Virus record (IMG/VR): IMGVR_UViG_3300049855_000164
Coordinates: 1-35,500 of that record
Source: a virus
Reading direction: 5' to 3' (one strand)
DNA: 35,500 nt
A model generated the notes under the pieces. That model had not been told where the DNA came from. It worked only from the letters and a program-made list of their open reading frames with translations, and did not search any database. Shown in pieces: positions 8,662-15,966 of this stretch (its first letter is position 1; every line of letters begins with the position of its first letter). The position numbers were made by a program, and so were the translations under genes.

Positions 8662-9051
8662 CTAGATCTTCTTCCCCACTGCGAACGACTCGACCAGCTT
8701 CATAGCGAGGAAGGTGATCACGCCTCCGCCGAGATCGGTATCATGCTGGAGCTGCTCCAGGCTGCTGAACTTGTATCCGTCTTCGAGCCGAGTCATATCG
8801 ACTTTGATGACGAACTTCGGCAGCTGCTTCGCGATCGCCTGATAGTACCTGTATCGATCCGCCTTCGATGAGTCCTTACCGACGCTTCCGCCAGCTTCCT
8901 CGATGGCGATGAGCAGGCTCATACGCTCATCGTAGTCCGGGACTGCGAACGTAACTGATCCAGAGTACCGAGCCGGGATCTCCGTTCCGGACTCTGGATC
9001 TTTTGTCGCCTGGCATTGGTTAGGGATAACCTCTCGCGTAACTCGTTCCAT
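8662..9051 (-). CDS. Tail assembly chaperone (G-like)
   Basis: This 129-aa protein lies between the tail tube and tape measure genes, with an AGGAG ribosome binding site before the ATG at 9051. It has an N-terminal beta part and a helical C-terminal half, ending in VESFAVGKKI. In siphoviruses this position holds the chaperone that binds the tape measure, usually made in a short form and a longer -1 frameshift form. A G-rich slip site lies four codons before the stop, and the next frame continues open. Family assignment is by context; the sequence itself was not recognised. Confidence 0.75.
   Translation of the reverse strand: MERVTREVIPNQCQATKDPESGTEIPARYSGSVTFAVPDYDERMSLLIAIEEAGGSVGKDSSKADRYRYYQAIAKQLPKFVIKVDMTRLEDGYKFSSLEQLQHDTDLGGGVITFLAMKLVESFAVGKKI
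8671..8677 (-). promoter_or_regulatory. Candidate -1 ribosomal frameshift site GGGGAAG
   Basis: Read on the minus strand, the end of the 129-aa frame is GTG GGG AAG AAG ATC TAG. The heptamer G GGG AAG has the X XXY YYZ spacing of -1 slip sites. The P-site Gly codon can re-pair perfectly after slipping; the A-site AAG to GAA re-pairing is weaker than in the lambda site. After the slip the frame reads on without a stop into the 74-aa T-like frame. Location at the very end of the first frame matches lambda G/GT. Confidence 0.6.
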
Positions 9052-9077
9052 GATAAGTGGCTCCTAAGTGGGATGCT

Positions 9078-10589
9078 TCACAGCATACCGAGGAAGATCT
9101 CCCCTACGCCAGCCGTTTCGACGAACGGCTGGAGTTCCATCTCCAGCGTCGCGAGTCCATCGTCATCCGTGATCTGGAAGGACGTGATCGTCGCCGATGG
9201 CGTGAACAGATAGCCGACGAAGCCAGGGTTCCAGTTCCCGCCTGTCTTCGTACCGAAAGAATATTGGAACCGAACCTTATCGCCCTCGCGATACTTGCGG
9301 AACTTATCCGCATCGTACTGCTCCAGCAGAACAGTTAAATTGATCGTACTCTCGCGAGCATTGATCACTGATCCGAGGCGTCCAGACTCAGCGCAGATCG
9401 ACTCGATCACTCGACGAGTCAGGCTGCCGGAGAAGCTGATCGCGCTGGCGTTAAGGCAGGCATAGTCATCCTGATCGCCAAACATAACTTCATGGAACTT
9501 AACGGCCAGGGGATCAGATGCGTCGAGAGTCGGCGTGAACGGGGAAGCCAGGTTCTGCGCGGTATCGGAGTTATATCCCGTCGTCGCTGCGGTACCAGTC
9601 TCATCGGCGACAGCGAAGCCGATCTTCGTCGCGATGGTGTTAGCTGTATTCGCGCCAGTCGAGAACAGCAGCGAGAGCAGCGTTCCCGTCGTCTTAATAT
9701 TGAACTTACCAGTCGCGTCAGAATAAATGACTGTCGGCGTCTCGCCAGGGTTCGCCGCAGCCATCGCGTTCTCAAGAGCATCGGCCAGCTCATGCGGATC
9801 TTTGTACCATTTAACGGGAACCTGCGCGGCCCAGGTTCCGTCGTCATCAGTGAAGTCGAGGAAGCGAGTCGATGAAGTGATCTCGATCGGATCGAGGAAG
9901 TAGCCGATCCCCTCGAACGAGTAGCTCGCGTTCAGGAGTTCGCCTGCCGTCGCGTCGAAGCTGAACTCGGTAACTCGGCAGCCGCTGACCATCTGGACGG
10001 CTCCGCCGTTCCCCAGGTACTGCCAGAGCGTCAGCGTCTGATGTCCGGTATCGACCGGAAGATAGGCAACACATTTGCCGAGGCTGACGCCAGTCGCTGG
10101 AGCCACTGGTACGTTAAAGGACATCGGGACGTTGTTACCACTGTTACCAGTGGAGACGCGGACGCGGTATCCGTTCACTCCGTCCTTAATCAGAGCGCCG
10201 ACGCCGATCGGGAAGTCCGATCCGCCAGCAGCCAGGACCAGCTGAGAGACGGTCGAGCCGACAGTCGTCACTCGCTCGGTTACGTTAACCTGCTCAGAGC
10301 CGAACCATGCCTTCGGCAAGTCGTTATAGTTTGGAGCCTGTCCTTCGACGCCAGATGCGCGCAGATAGTGAGAGCCTGAAGCAGTCGGCTCCTCGGCTCC
10401 GAGGATCGGCTTCGCGATGCCGATGGATGCGCGGAACTCTGCGTTCTCCAAAGTCTGGAACGACGGGGAGAACTCCCAATCGTCCTGGAGCGCGATGAAG
10501 TCCGTCCCTGCTGTCGGAGCGACTGGAGTCCCTTCGGTAACTTCTGGCTTCACGGCCAGCAGTGAGCTTCGAGTGGAGATGCCGACCAT
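9078..10589 (-). CDS. Major tail tube protein
   Basis: This 503-aa protein has a strong GAGGAGG site before the ATG at 10589. The N-terminus has hallmarks I know from siphovirus tail tube proteins: LAVKPEVTEGTPVAP, then an ENAEFRASIGIAKPI-type stretch, then SGSHYLRASGVEG with NDLPKAWFG. At about 225-350 it carries an extra module (HELADALENAM, YSDATGKFNI, IGF) shared with the distal tail protein at 4221-5339, which makes it longer than a simple tube protein. The C-terminal part (LTRRVIESICAESG, EGDKVRFQYSFG) returns to the tube fold. It is followed by the chaperone genes. Confidence 0.85.
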   Translation of the reverse strand: MVGISTRSSLLAVKPEVTEGTPVAPTAGTDFIALQDDWEFSPSFQTLENAEFRASIGIAKPILGAEEPTASGSHYLRASGVEGQAPNYNDLPKAWFGSEQVNVTERVTTVGSTVSQLVLAAGGSDFPIGVGALIKDGVNGYRVRVSTGNSGNNVPMSFNVPVAPATGVSLGKCVAYLPVDTGHQTLTLWQYLGNGGAVQMVSGCRVTEFSFDATAGELLNASYSFEGIGYFLDPIEITSSTRFLDFTDDDGTWAAQVPVKWYKDPHELADALENAMAAANPGETPTVIYSDATGKFNIKTTGTLLSLLFSTGANTANTIATKIGFAVADETGTAATTGYNSDTAQNLASPFTPTLDASDPLAVKFHEVMFGDQDDYACLNASAISFSGSLTRRVIESICAESGRLGSVINARESTINLTVLLEQYDADKFRKYREGDKVRFQYSFGTKTGGNWNPGFVGYLFTPSATITSFQITDDDGLATLEMELQPFVETAGVGEIFLGML

Positions 10590-10607
10590 GATTAAGCCTC
10601 CTCAGTT

Positions 10608-11075
10608 TTAAGTTATGCTCTCAAAATATTCTGCGGCGAACTCGGCCGATATGACCAGGAACGATCCGCTTTGATCCGTCGTCGTCAGCTGCTCGACTCC
10701 GCCATCTGCGATCCATCGCGCATTAGCGGCGATGTTCCCCAGCGAAGGATCTTGCTCGACTGACTTCTTCAGCAGGAACATATCTTCGACCATGAGCTTA
10801 TGGATCTGCTCGATGGACTCAGAGTTATTAGCAGTCGTCGAGAGCAGCCGAGTGAAGCGGATCGCATAGCTGCGGTCCTCGCTCATCTCGCAGCCGACGA
10901 CTCGGTTCGTATTAACTGATGGACCGAACGCGATCCCGTAAGAGTTCTTGAGAGTGAGTCCCGTACAGGACTCCAGCGCCAGGACGTTCGGAACCTTCTT
11001 CTTAGCAGTCGGTCCCGTGAACAGCGTCAGGATCTTCGCTTCGAGCGCGTCATATATGAGGCTTACCTTACTCAT
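10608..11075 (-). CDS. Tail terminator-like protein (155 aa)
   Basis: It lies between the connector-like gene (4-nt overlap) and the tail tube. The sequence has the alternating helix/strand texture of tail terminators: an N-terminal helix (SLIYDALEAKI), then strands with YGIAFGP, RVVGCEM and YAIRFTRLL, then a long helix and C-terminal strands (GSFLVISAEF). Position and size fit the head-to-tail joining or tail terminator protein. I recognise the pattern, not a named family. Confidence 0.65.
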   Translation of the reverse strand: MSKVSLIYDALEAKILTLFTGPTAKKKVPNVLALESCTGLTLKNSYGIAFGPSVNTNRVVGCEMSEDRSYAIRFTRLLSTTANNSESIEQIHKLMVEDMFLLKKSVEQDPSLGNIAANARWIADGGVEQLTTTDQSGSFLVISAEFAAEYFESIT

Positions 11076-11920
11076 CGATATAGGAACCCCGTCGTCGCGC
11101 GCTTATCCGCTTCAGTGGCTCGTCCCTGAGCCGAACGATCGACTTCATAGAACTTGATGTTCGAAGTGATATCGTACTGCTTCTGAGCTTCGACGCGCGA
11201 GTCAGTGAAGCCGTTACCGAGTCCGCCATAGATGATCGAAGCTGTCTTATTAACGCTCGCCTGGACGAACAGCGTATCGTCCATGATCTGCTCGCGACGC
11301 ATGACGATGTTCCGGCGACGCAGATCCTGAACGATGATCTCGGCAGCAGTAAGAGCCTGCTCCTTCCAGTCCGTCTTGCCAGTCTGGAACGAGTCCAGCA
11401 GATCAGCATCATCGAGATCTGGATACTGAGTGAACAGAGCGCCGTCGTCGCTGAACAGATGACCGACGTACTTCAGAGAGAACGAGGCTGTCAGGTTCGC
11501 GGAGAACTTCACTCTGGCCCAATAGAGATAGGTGATCCTCGTCGTCTCCAGGCCGATCACTTTTTTACTGTCCTGCTCCTGCTGCCAGTTCGCCTTATCC
11601 AGATCAGGAGCGAAGCTGACCTTCCCTGATACGGACATCGACGCGCCAGCTGCTGACGCAGTCTCATCGATCAGATCGACGACGGGAACCCATGCGGAGC
11701 CGTTCCAGATATCGACGCTGATCGTCGAAGCCTGCACGTTAGCGACCAGGACATCAAAGTACTTATGATTAAACGGCATCTCAGCGCCGATATAGATCGC
11801 GTCCGTCGCAGCGATGAACGGGATAACGGCTACGCCAGAGCGATAGTCGTTAAGCTGAGCGCTCAAGTCCCTGAGCGTTCCGCTATTATTCCAGATGATG
11901 CGCTGCTTACGGTCGAGCAT
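11072..11920 (-). CDS. Head-tail connector / adaptor (282 aa)
   Basis: I place the start at the ATG at 11920 because AAAGGAG lies 5 nt upstream; a GTG at 11941 would add 7 residues. The N-terminal 120 residues look like a beta module (IYIGAEMPFNHKYFDV, WNGSAWVPVVDL). The C-terminal half is helical (TAAEIIVQDLRRRNIVM, then FTDSRVEAQKQYDI), which is typical of gp6-like connector proteins. It lies between capsid and tail genes. The frame stays open upstream through the 74-bp spacer, as described in the findings. Confidence 0.65.
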   Translation of the reverse strand: MLDRKQRIIWNNSGTLRDLSAQLNDYRSGVAVIPFIAATDAIYIGAEMPFNHKYFDVLVANVQASTISVDIWNGSAWVPVVDLIDETASAAGASMSVSGKVSFAPDLDKANWQQEQDSKKVIGLETTRITYLYWARVKFSANLTASFSLKYVGHLFSDDGALFTQYPDLDDADLLDSFQTGKTDWKEQALTAAEIIVQDLRRRNIVMRREQIMDDTLFVQASVNKTASIIYGGLGNGFTDSRVEAQKQYDITSNIKFYEVDRSAQGRATEADKRATTGFLYR

Positions 11921-12015
11921 CCATGCTCCTTTGATCTTCACTTGAGGCTGACTCTCAGTACCGGAGGAGCCACCGAACCAGTAAGAGAGCCAGCCGTTCT
12001 TAACGACGCCAGCCG

Positions 12016-12516
12016 TTAAGGCTTGAAATACTGAATGACGAACTCGACCTTACCGGCTGTCAGAGCAGCAATGGTTATCGCGAACCTGATCTTATCAGCT
12101 GCTGGCAGTGGATACGGGACGCCGAGGACGTTAGGGGTTCCTTCGATCAATGGCGGGAACAGGACCGGCGACGTAGCAGTAAACTGTCCGATGCCGTTAC
12201 CTGGAAGGAAGCGAGTTTCCTGTCCAGTTACGCCAGCCGTCAGAACTGGAACGCCTGCGCTCGTCAAAGTGGTCAGCGTTTTAACCCAGAAATTCTGGAT
12301 CACGATACCCTGACCAGCTGTCGCTACGTCAAAAGTATCGATCGCTCCGCCGTCCTGGGAATAATCCCACTGGATGCGAGCGACGCAGATCTGGTTATCA
12401 GCGCAGTTACTCAGAGTCAGATGTTTTTTGAGAACTGATGCGCTGGCGATGTCGGAAGCGAACAGCGTCGAGAGCGCGATCAGCGCCGATGCGAAGATGG
12501 GAAAGAAGCGACTCAT
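12016..12516 (-). CDS. Signal-peptide-bearing protein in the head region
   Basis: The start is the ATG at 12516, preceded by AAGGAGTT at good spacing. The longer upstream frame has no such site and would cover the neighbouring gene. The first 26 residues look like a Sec signal peptide: SRFF, a hydrophobic core, then DIASA before SV. The mature part of about 140 aa is beta-rich, with two Cys near its start (NCADNQIC) and a C-terminus FVIQYFKP. It sits between the major capsid region and the connector, where a decoration protein would be expected. A signal peptide on a virion gene is odd. Alternatives are a membrane-exported factor or a hydrophobic N-terminal tail. Confidence 0.75.
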   Translation of the reverse strand: MSRFFPIFASALIALSTLFASDIASASVLKKHLTLSNCADNQICVARIQWDYSQDGGAIDTFDVATAGQGIVIQNFWVKTLTTLTSAGVPVLTAGVTGQETRFLPGNGIGQFTATSPVLFPPLIEGTPNVLGVPYPLPAADKIRFAITIAALTAGKVEFVIQYFKP

Positions 12517-12517
12517 G

Positions 12518-12760
12518 TTACTTAACTCCTTCTGCGGACTTGCCGCGAACCTGGTTATGTTTAGGAACCTGACGGGATGCCTTAAGCGCTGCGCGGTTCG
12601 GCTTCGCAGCTGGAGACGGAGCGACGTACTTGTCACTCATCTCGCAGACTGCGATGAAGCCGACGCCTTTGGACGCGACGCATAGGACTTTTTTAACTTC
12701 CTCTGAGTTAACGAACTTCTCAAGTTCGCTGACTCCCATAGCTTCGTAGATCTTAATCAT
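12518..12760 (-). CDS. Small head-region protein (80 aa)
   Basis: AGGAG lies 9 nt before the ATG at 12760. The N-terminal 50 residues have a helix/strand pattern (SELEKFVNSEEVKKVLCVAS), followed by a Lys/Ala/Pro-rich basic tail. It lies just after the major capsid gene and one base before the signal-peptide gene. No family was recognised. Similar small genes next to capsid genes can encode head decoration or completion proteins, but nothing here decides that. Confidence 0.75.
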   Translation of the reverse strand: MIKIYEAMGVSELEKFVNSEEVKKVLCVASKGVGFIAVCEMSDKYVAPSPAAKPNRAALKASRQVPKHNQVRGKSAEGVK

Positions 12761-12781
12761 CTGATGATGGCTCCTGATTAA

Positions 12782-13675
12782 TCAGATGTTATATTGAGCG
12801 ATATGCTTCACAGCGCCGTCGATGCCGAGCTTCACGCCGCAGACCATGCTGACGACGATGACATAGCTCAGCTGGTTATTCGCCAGCTTGTCGCCGATGC
12901 GGAACGTCGGCTGCTGCTGAGTGACGAGATAGAGCCAGTCTGGATTGAACGCCAGGCCGAGATCAGTCGTCGCCAGAGTCGGGCTAACGTCCTTCATCGC
13001 GACGGATGCGTCCTCGACGATGTTAAAGCCAAAGCGCTGATTCACGATCTTCCCGCCGATAACCGGAGGAGGAGTCGCGCCGACGTAGTCGGAGCTGGTC
13101 AGCGTCTGAGCTGCGAGCATATCGGCATAGTAAGAAGGATCGGCGAGGAACCAGCGGTTCTCCTCTGGCCAGTAAGCCTGGCTGGCGAGCTTCCGCAAGT
13201 TGATCAGAGCAGCAGCGTCGCAGTTCGTAACGCCAGAGACATCATGGTCAGGAGCCGACGTGGACGGAGCGACAGCGCCGTAGCAGAGCGCGTTCAGGTT
13301 CCGCATCACTGCGCGCATCAGGGTATCGCGGATCTTCGACTGACCGTCTGGCGAGCCGAGCTGTGTCTGGAGTTCGGCCAGATCGGCGATCTCGTAGCTG
13401 GCGGTGATCACTTTGTTAGCGACCACTTCGACTTGAGTCGAGCCGATCAAGCGAGGCGTGAACGTCGTCGTATCATCGACGCCGACAGTCTTCGTATCTG
13501 CTTCCGTCTCATTGATGGCGGAGACTTTGACGGTATCGCCCTGAGCCATCAGCGTACCTTCGTACGCGCGGTTTACGAGCGCTGGCAGGATCGTCTGTTC
13601 AAACAGACGGGGAACGAACGTCGGAGCCCAGAACTTCTGAGCAAGCTGTTCGAGATCTTCCTTACGAGTAAGCAT
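12782..13675 (-). CDS. Major capsid protein
   Basis: This 297-aa protein has the texture of HK97-fold capsid proteins: FWAPTFVPRLFEQTILPALVNRAYEG at the start, a strand-rich A/P-domain region (GDTVKVSA, RLIGSTQVEV, ASYEIADLAELQTQ), the spine-helix-like IRDTLMRAVMRNLNALC, and later WFLADPSYYADML. It follows the scaffold gene in the standard order. There is no protease cleavage motif or long N-terminal delta domain, in keeping with a separate scaffold. Confidence 0.85.
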   Translation of the reverse strand: MLTRKEDLEQLAQKFWAPTFVPRLFEQTILPALVNRAYEGTLMAQGDTVKVSAINETEADTKTVGVDDTTTFTPRLIGSTQVEVVANKVITASYEIADLAELQTQLGSPDGQSKIRDTLMRAVMRNLNALCYGAVAPSTSAPDHDVSGVTNCDAAALINLRKLASQAYWPEENRWFLADPSYYADMLAAQTLTSSDYVGATPPPVIGGKIVNQRFGFNIVEDASVAMKDVSPTLATTDLGLAFNPDWLYLVTQQQPTFRIGDKLANNQLSYVIVVSMVCGVKLGIDGAVKHIAQYNI

Positions 13676-13733
13676 CGCCTGATCCTCCTTGATGTTTTAA
13701 GTCCGGGGATCAGGCGACCATGCCAGAGCCCGG

Positions 13734-14438
13734 TTATGTCTTAGCTGCTGCCGGATGTCCTTCGACGCGAGAGAGCGGGATCTTCTTCTGTTCGGCGTAG
13801 GGCATTTTGCTCCACGCCTCATAGCTGATCAGTCCGCCGCCATCTGGACCGGGAGGCTCATCGCCTGGTCCCTTCTTCTTCTCGCCGAGGATCTCTGGAT
13901 ACTCTGTCTTGAGTTCGTTCGCGTACTTCGCGAGCGATGTCTCGTTTATCTTACCGTCCGAGCTGACTTCGATCCGACTTACGTCCACGATCGGGAAGAA
14001 CCGCTTAGGGATCTTCACTGTAAGAGCGCGCTCGATAGCGGCGAAGCGCATCGCGTTCGTCCACTTGCCGTCTGAGTCGGCCAGCTTGCCCTGAAGCTCA
14101 GCTATCAGCTGATCCTTCTGCTTCGCCAGAGCATCCCAGTCGCCTGCCTTCTTCGCGCGTTCTTCTTCCGCCAGTCGCTCCGCGTTCTGATAACGAGCCA
14201 GCTCCGTAGCGAGTCGAGTCTTCTCAGCCTCGGCTGCTCTAAGCTTCTCGCCACGGTTACGCGCGAGCTTTACGCTCTTATCGTAACTGTCGAACGCTAC
14301 TTTTCCCGTCTCGTCGGCTTTGGCGATATCGATCCCGTCAGGATCATCGCCGGTAACTCCATCGGAGTTACTTTGATCGTCATCTGGAACCATTGTCAGC
14401 GGACGTTGGAACAGATGACGCATCGACTTAACTAACAT
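13734..14438 (-). CDS. Scaffolding protein
   Basis: This 234-aa protein starts at 14438 behind AAGGAGA. It has an acidic N-terminus (DDDQSNSDGVTGDDPDG), a long charged coiled coil (about 50-120: LRAAEAEKTRLATELAR and KQKDQLIAELQGKLA), and a Pro/Gly-rich linker before a basic C-terminal tail. It sits immediately before the major capsid gene. This is the classic composition and position of a phage scaffold, which guides procapsid assembly and is then lost. No maturation protease gene is visible nearby. Confidence 0.8.
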   Translation of the reverse strand: MLVKSMRHLFQRPLTMVPDDDQSNSDGVTGDDPDGIDIAKADETGKVAFDSYDKSVKLARNRGEKLRAAEAEKTRLATELARYQNAERLAEEERAKKAGDWDALAKQKDQLIAELQGKLADSDGKWTNAMRFAAIERALTVKIPKRFFPIVDVSRIEVSSDGKINETSLAKYANELKTEYPEILGEKKKGPGDEPPGPDGGGLISYEAWSKMPYAEQKKIPLSRVEGHPAAAKT

Positions 14439-14461
14439 CGTGGCTTCTCCTTCTCAAGTTA

Positions 14462-14968
14462 CTATCGGATGCCCTTTTTGACAAGAGCGCTAAAACGCTT
14501 ACGATAGGCGATACCCAAAACTGACAGCTCTGACTTCGATAAGAACAGGAACGGCCGTCCTCCGATCGCAGCGTAGCGCGCGACTTGCGGGTTCGTCTTA
14601 CCGTCGTCCCTCTGCGACTTTAGATTGATCGACCAGTTCCCGATCCGGCGACGCCGAGCATAGAGCGAGTCGAGCATCTGTCCAGAGTATGTCAGGTTCG
14701 ACTTCCCAGGACTCGTCTCACTTGACAGCGCGCTCCGAGTACGCTTGCGATGATCGACGTATTCAGGACTAAGCTTCTTCAGACGCTGCGCTGGTCCGCC
14801 ATCTGATGCGACTCCGTATCCTCTGCGCGTCCTGGTCTTAATCAGGTTCGCAGCTTCCTCGGCATAGAGCTGGACGATCGGATCGAGCCGTCGCTGGCTG
14901 ACGATGTTCTGTCGGATCTTCTGCGAGAACTGGAGCAGTCCGCGCGCGAGATCTTTAGTCTTCGCCAT
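14462..14968 (-). CDS. Tail-completion / virion morphogenesis-like protein A
   Basis: This 168-aa basic protein shares a pattern with its upstream neighbour: IKTRTRRGYGV, then LTYSGQMLDSL, then a region with Gly/Arg/Pro and a helical C-terminus (RKRFSALVKKG). The pattern resembles the virion morphogenesis or HK97 gp10-like families that join heads and tails. It starts at the stop of the neighbouring gene (TAATG). Two related copies side by side suggest a tandem duplication with divergence. Confidence 0.65.
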   Translation of the reverse strand: MAKTKDLARGLLQFSQKIRQNIVSQRRLDPIVQLYAEEAANLIKTRTRRGYGVASDGGPAQRLKKLSPEYVDHRKRTRSALSSETSPGKSNLTYSGQMLDSLYARRRRIGNWSINLKSQRDDGKTNPQVARYAAIGGRPFLFLSKSELSVLGIAYRKRFSALVKKGIR

Positions 14969-15393
14969 TATTCATCCCGATCATAAGCAGCGAGTATCGC
15001 CTCCCGTTCTTCGACCGTCAGGCCGAGGAACTTGCGAGCCTTGCGCGGGTTCGGTGATCGACCATAGCTGCCGAGCTGGTTCCCTTCAGCCTTATCATTC
15101 TGCTCGCCTTCCTCAAAGCCGATGACGACTTCGCGTCCGTCGATGTCCAGGACTTCGATCGAGTTCAGCATCTCCTCCGAGAGAGTGAGATCGACTCGGC
15201 GCTGTCCTCCTTTGACGTTCACGCGATAGGCTTCGCTGTATTCGGGGAACTGGTATGTCTTACCGCGACGGACGCCGAACCCGTTCTGAGAACGATCCTT
15301 TATAAACTGGATCACGTCCTCGGCGATGGACTCCAGATCATCCTCGCGATATCCGCGCGGCAGCTTAAATGTGAACTTCTGCTGTTCAGCCAC
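14968..15393 (-). CDS. Tail-completion / virion morphogenesis-like protein B
   Basis: This 141-aa protein has IKDRSQNGFGV, a Tyr-rich linker, DLTLSEEMLNSI, a strand pair (GREVVIGF), then NQLGSYGRSPNPRKARKFLGLT and a final helix. The last block is what I know from phage virion morphogenesis proteins. It is similar in layout to the downstream 168-aa gene. A function in head-tail completion is inferred from family pattern and position after the portal. Confidence 0.7.
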   Translation of the reverse strand: MAEQQKFTFKLPRGYREDDLESIAEDVIQFIKDRSQNGFGVRRGKTYQFPEYSEAYRVNVKGGQRRVDLTLSEEMLNSIEVLDIDGREVVIGFEEGEQNDKAEGNQLGSYGRSPNPRKARKFLGLTVEEREAILAAYDRDE

Positions 15394-15697
15394 GGCGAGG
15401 CTCCCGCGTCCGTCCCATTGAGTTCGTTACGATGACTCCCTTCGATGTCCTGATCAGATAGTCGCCTGGATACGCGATCGTAGTTCCGCCTCCGGCCAGG
15501 ACGACGCTCATCGTCTTCTCTCTCGGTTCGACAGCGTATGCCGTCCAGCCAGGGAGCGCGGTATTTCCGCCGTTCCATTGATAGATATCGTTCATGCAGA
15601 GATGGCAGGATACGGAGCGCGGATCTGGAGTGATCCGATCCAGGCTGTCTCCGCTATCGCAGAGCCTTCCGTTCGCCGTCGCATAGTGAGCCATCAT
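15386..15697 (-). CDS. Small head-completion-region protein with Cys motifs (103 aa)
   Basis: It overlaps both neighbours (8 and 4 nt). The first 35 residues contain three Cys (C13, then CHLC near 31-34) and could bind a metal, although a fourth ligand is not clear. The rest is beta-like (MSVVLAGGGTTIAYPGDYLI). It lies between the portal and the tail-completion genes, so a head-tail joining role is possible. The family was not recognised. Confidence 0.7.
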   Translation of the reverse strand: MMAHYATANGRLCDSGDSLDRITPDPRSVSCHLCMNDIYQWNGGNTALPGWTAYAVEPREKTMSVVLAGGGTTIAYPGDYLIRTSKGVIVTNSMGRTREPRRG

Positions 15698-15966
15698 GAC
15701 GCTCTATCCTTCGCAGCCATCTCGCGATCGCGCTGCGTCGCGAACATCTGGCCGACAGCTTCGCCGCCTTCGTTCAGGATGCGACGGACGATCGTCGCAT
15801 GGATCGGGATCATCAGATCATAAGTGATCCCAGTAAACCGCACATAACGAGGCATCATCGGAGGAGCGATCGGCATGGAGCCAGCAGGAGCCGATCGGAC
15901 TTCCCGCTTCCATGCGTCGATCTGGCTCCTAACTTCTTCGAGCGATCGCGTCTCCTCGGCGAACAT
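15694..15966 (-). CDS. Small portal-adjacent protein (90 aa)
   Basis: The ATG at 15966 overlaps the portal stop, and the gene overlaps the next one by 4 nt. An N-terminal helix (LEEVRSQIDAWKREV) is followed by a Pro/Met-rich stretch and a helix (IHATIVRRILNEGGEAV). There is no Cys and no membrane segment. The tight linkage suggests co-translation with the portal. Function is unknown. Confidence 0.7.
   Translation of the reverse strand: MFAEETRSLEEVRSQIDAWKREVRSAPAGSMPIAPPMMPRYVRFTGITYDLMIPIHATIVRRILNEGGEAVGQMFATQRDREMAAKDRAS

Noticed and set aside
12016-12636. 206-aa version of the signal-peptide protein
   Set aside because: The ATG at 12516 has an excellent AAGGAGTT and begins a proper signal peptide; the longer frame covers the 80-aa gene.
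12794-13744. 316-aa open frame on the plus strand
   Set aside because: It is antisense to the major capsid gene with Arg/Asp-rich shadow composition; the capsid frame is clearly the real one.
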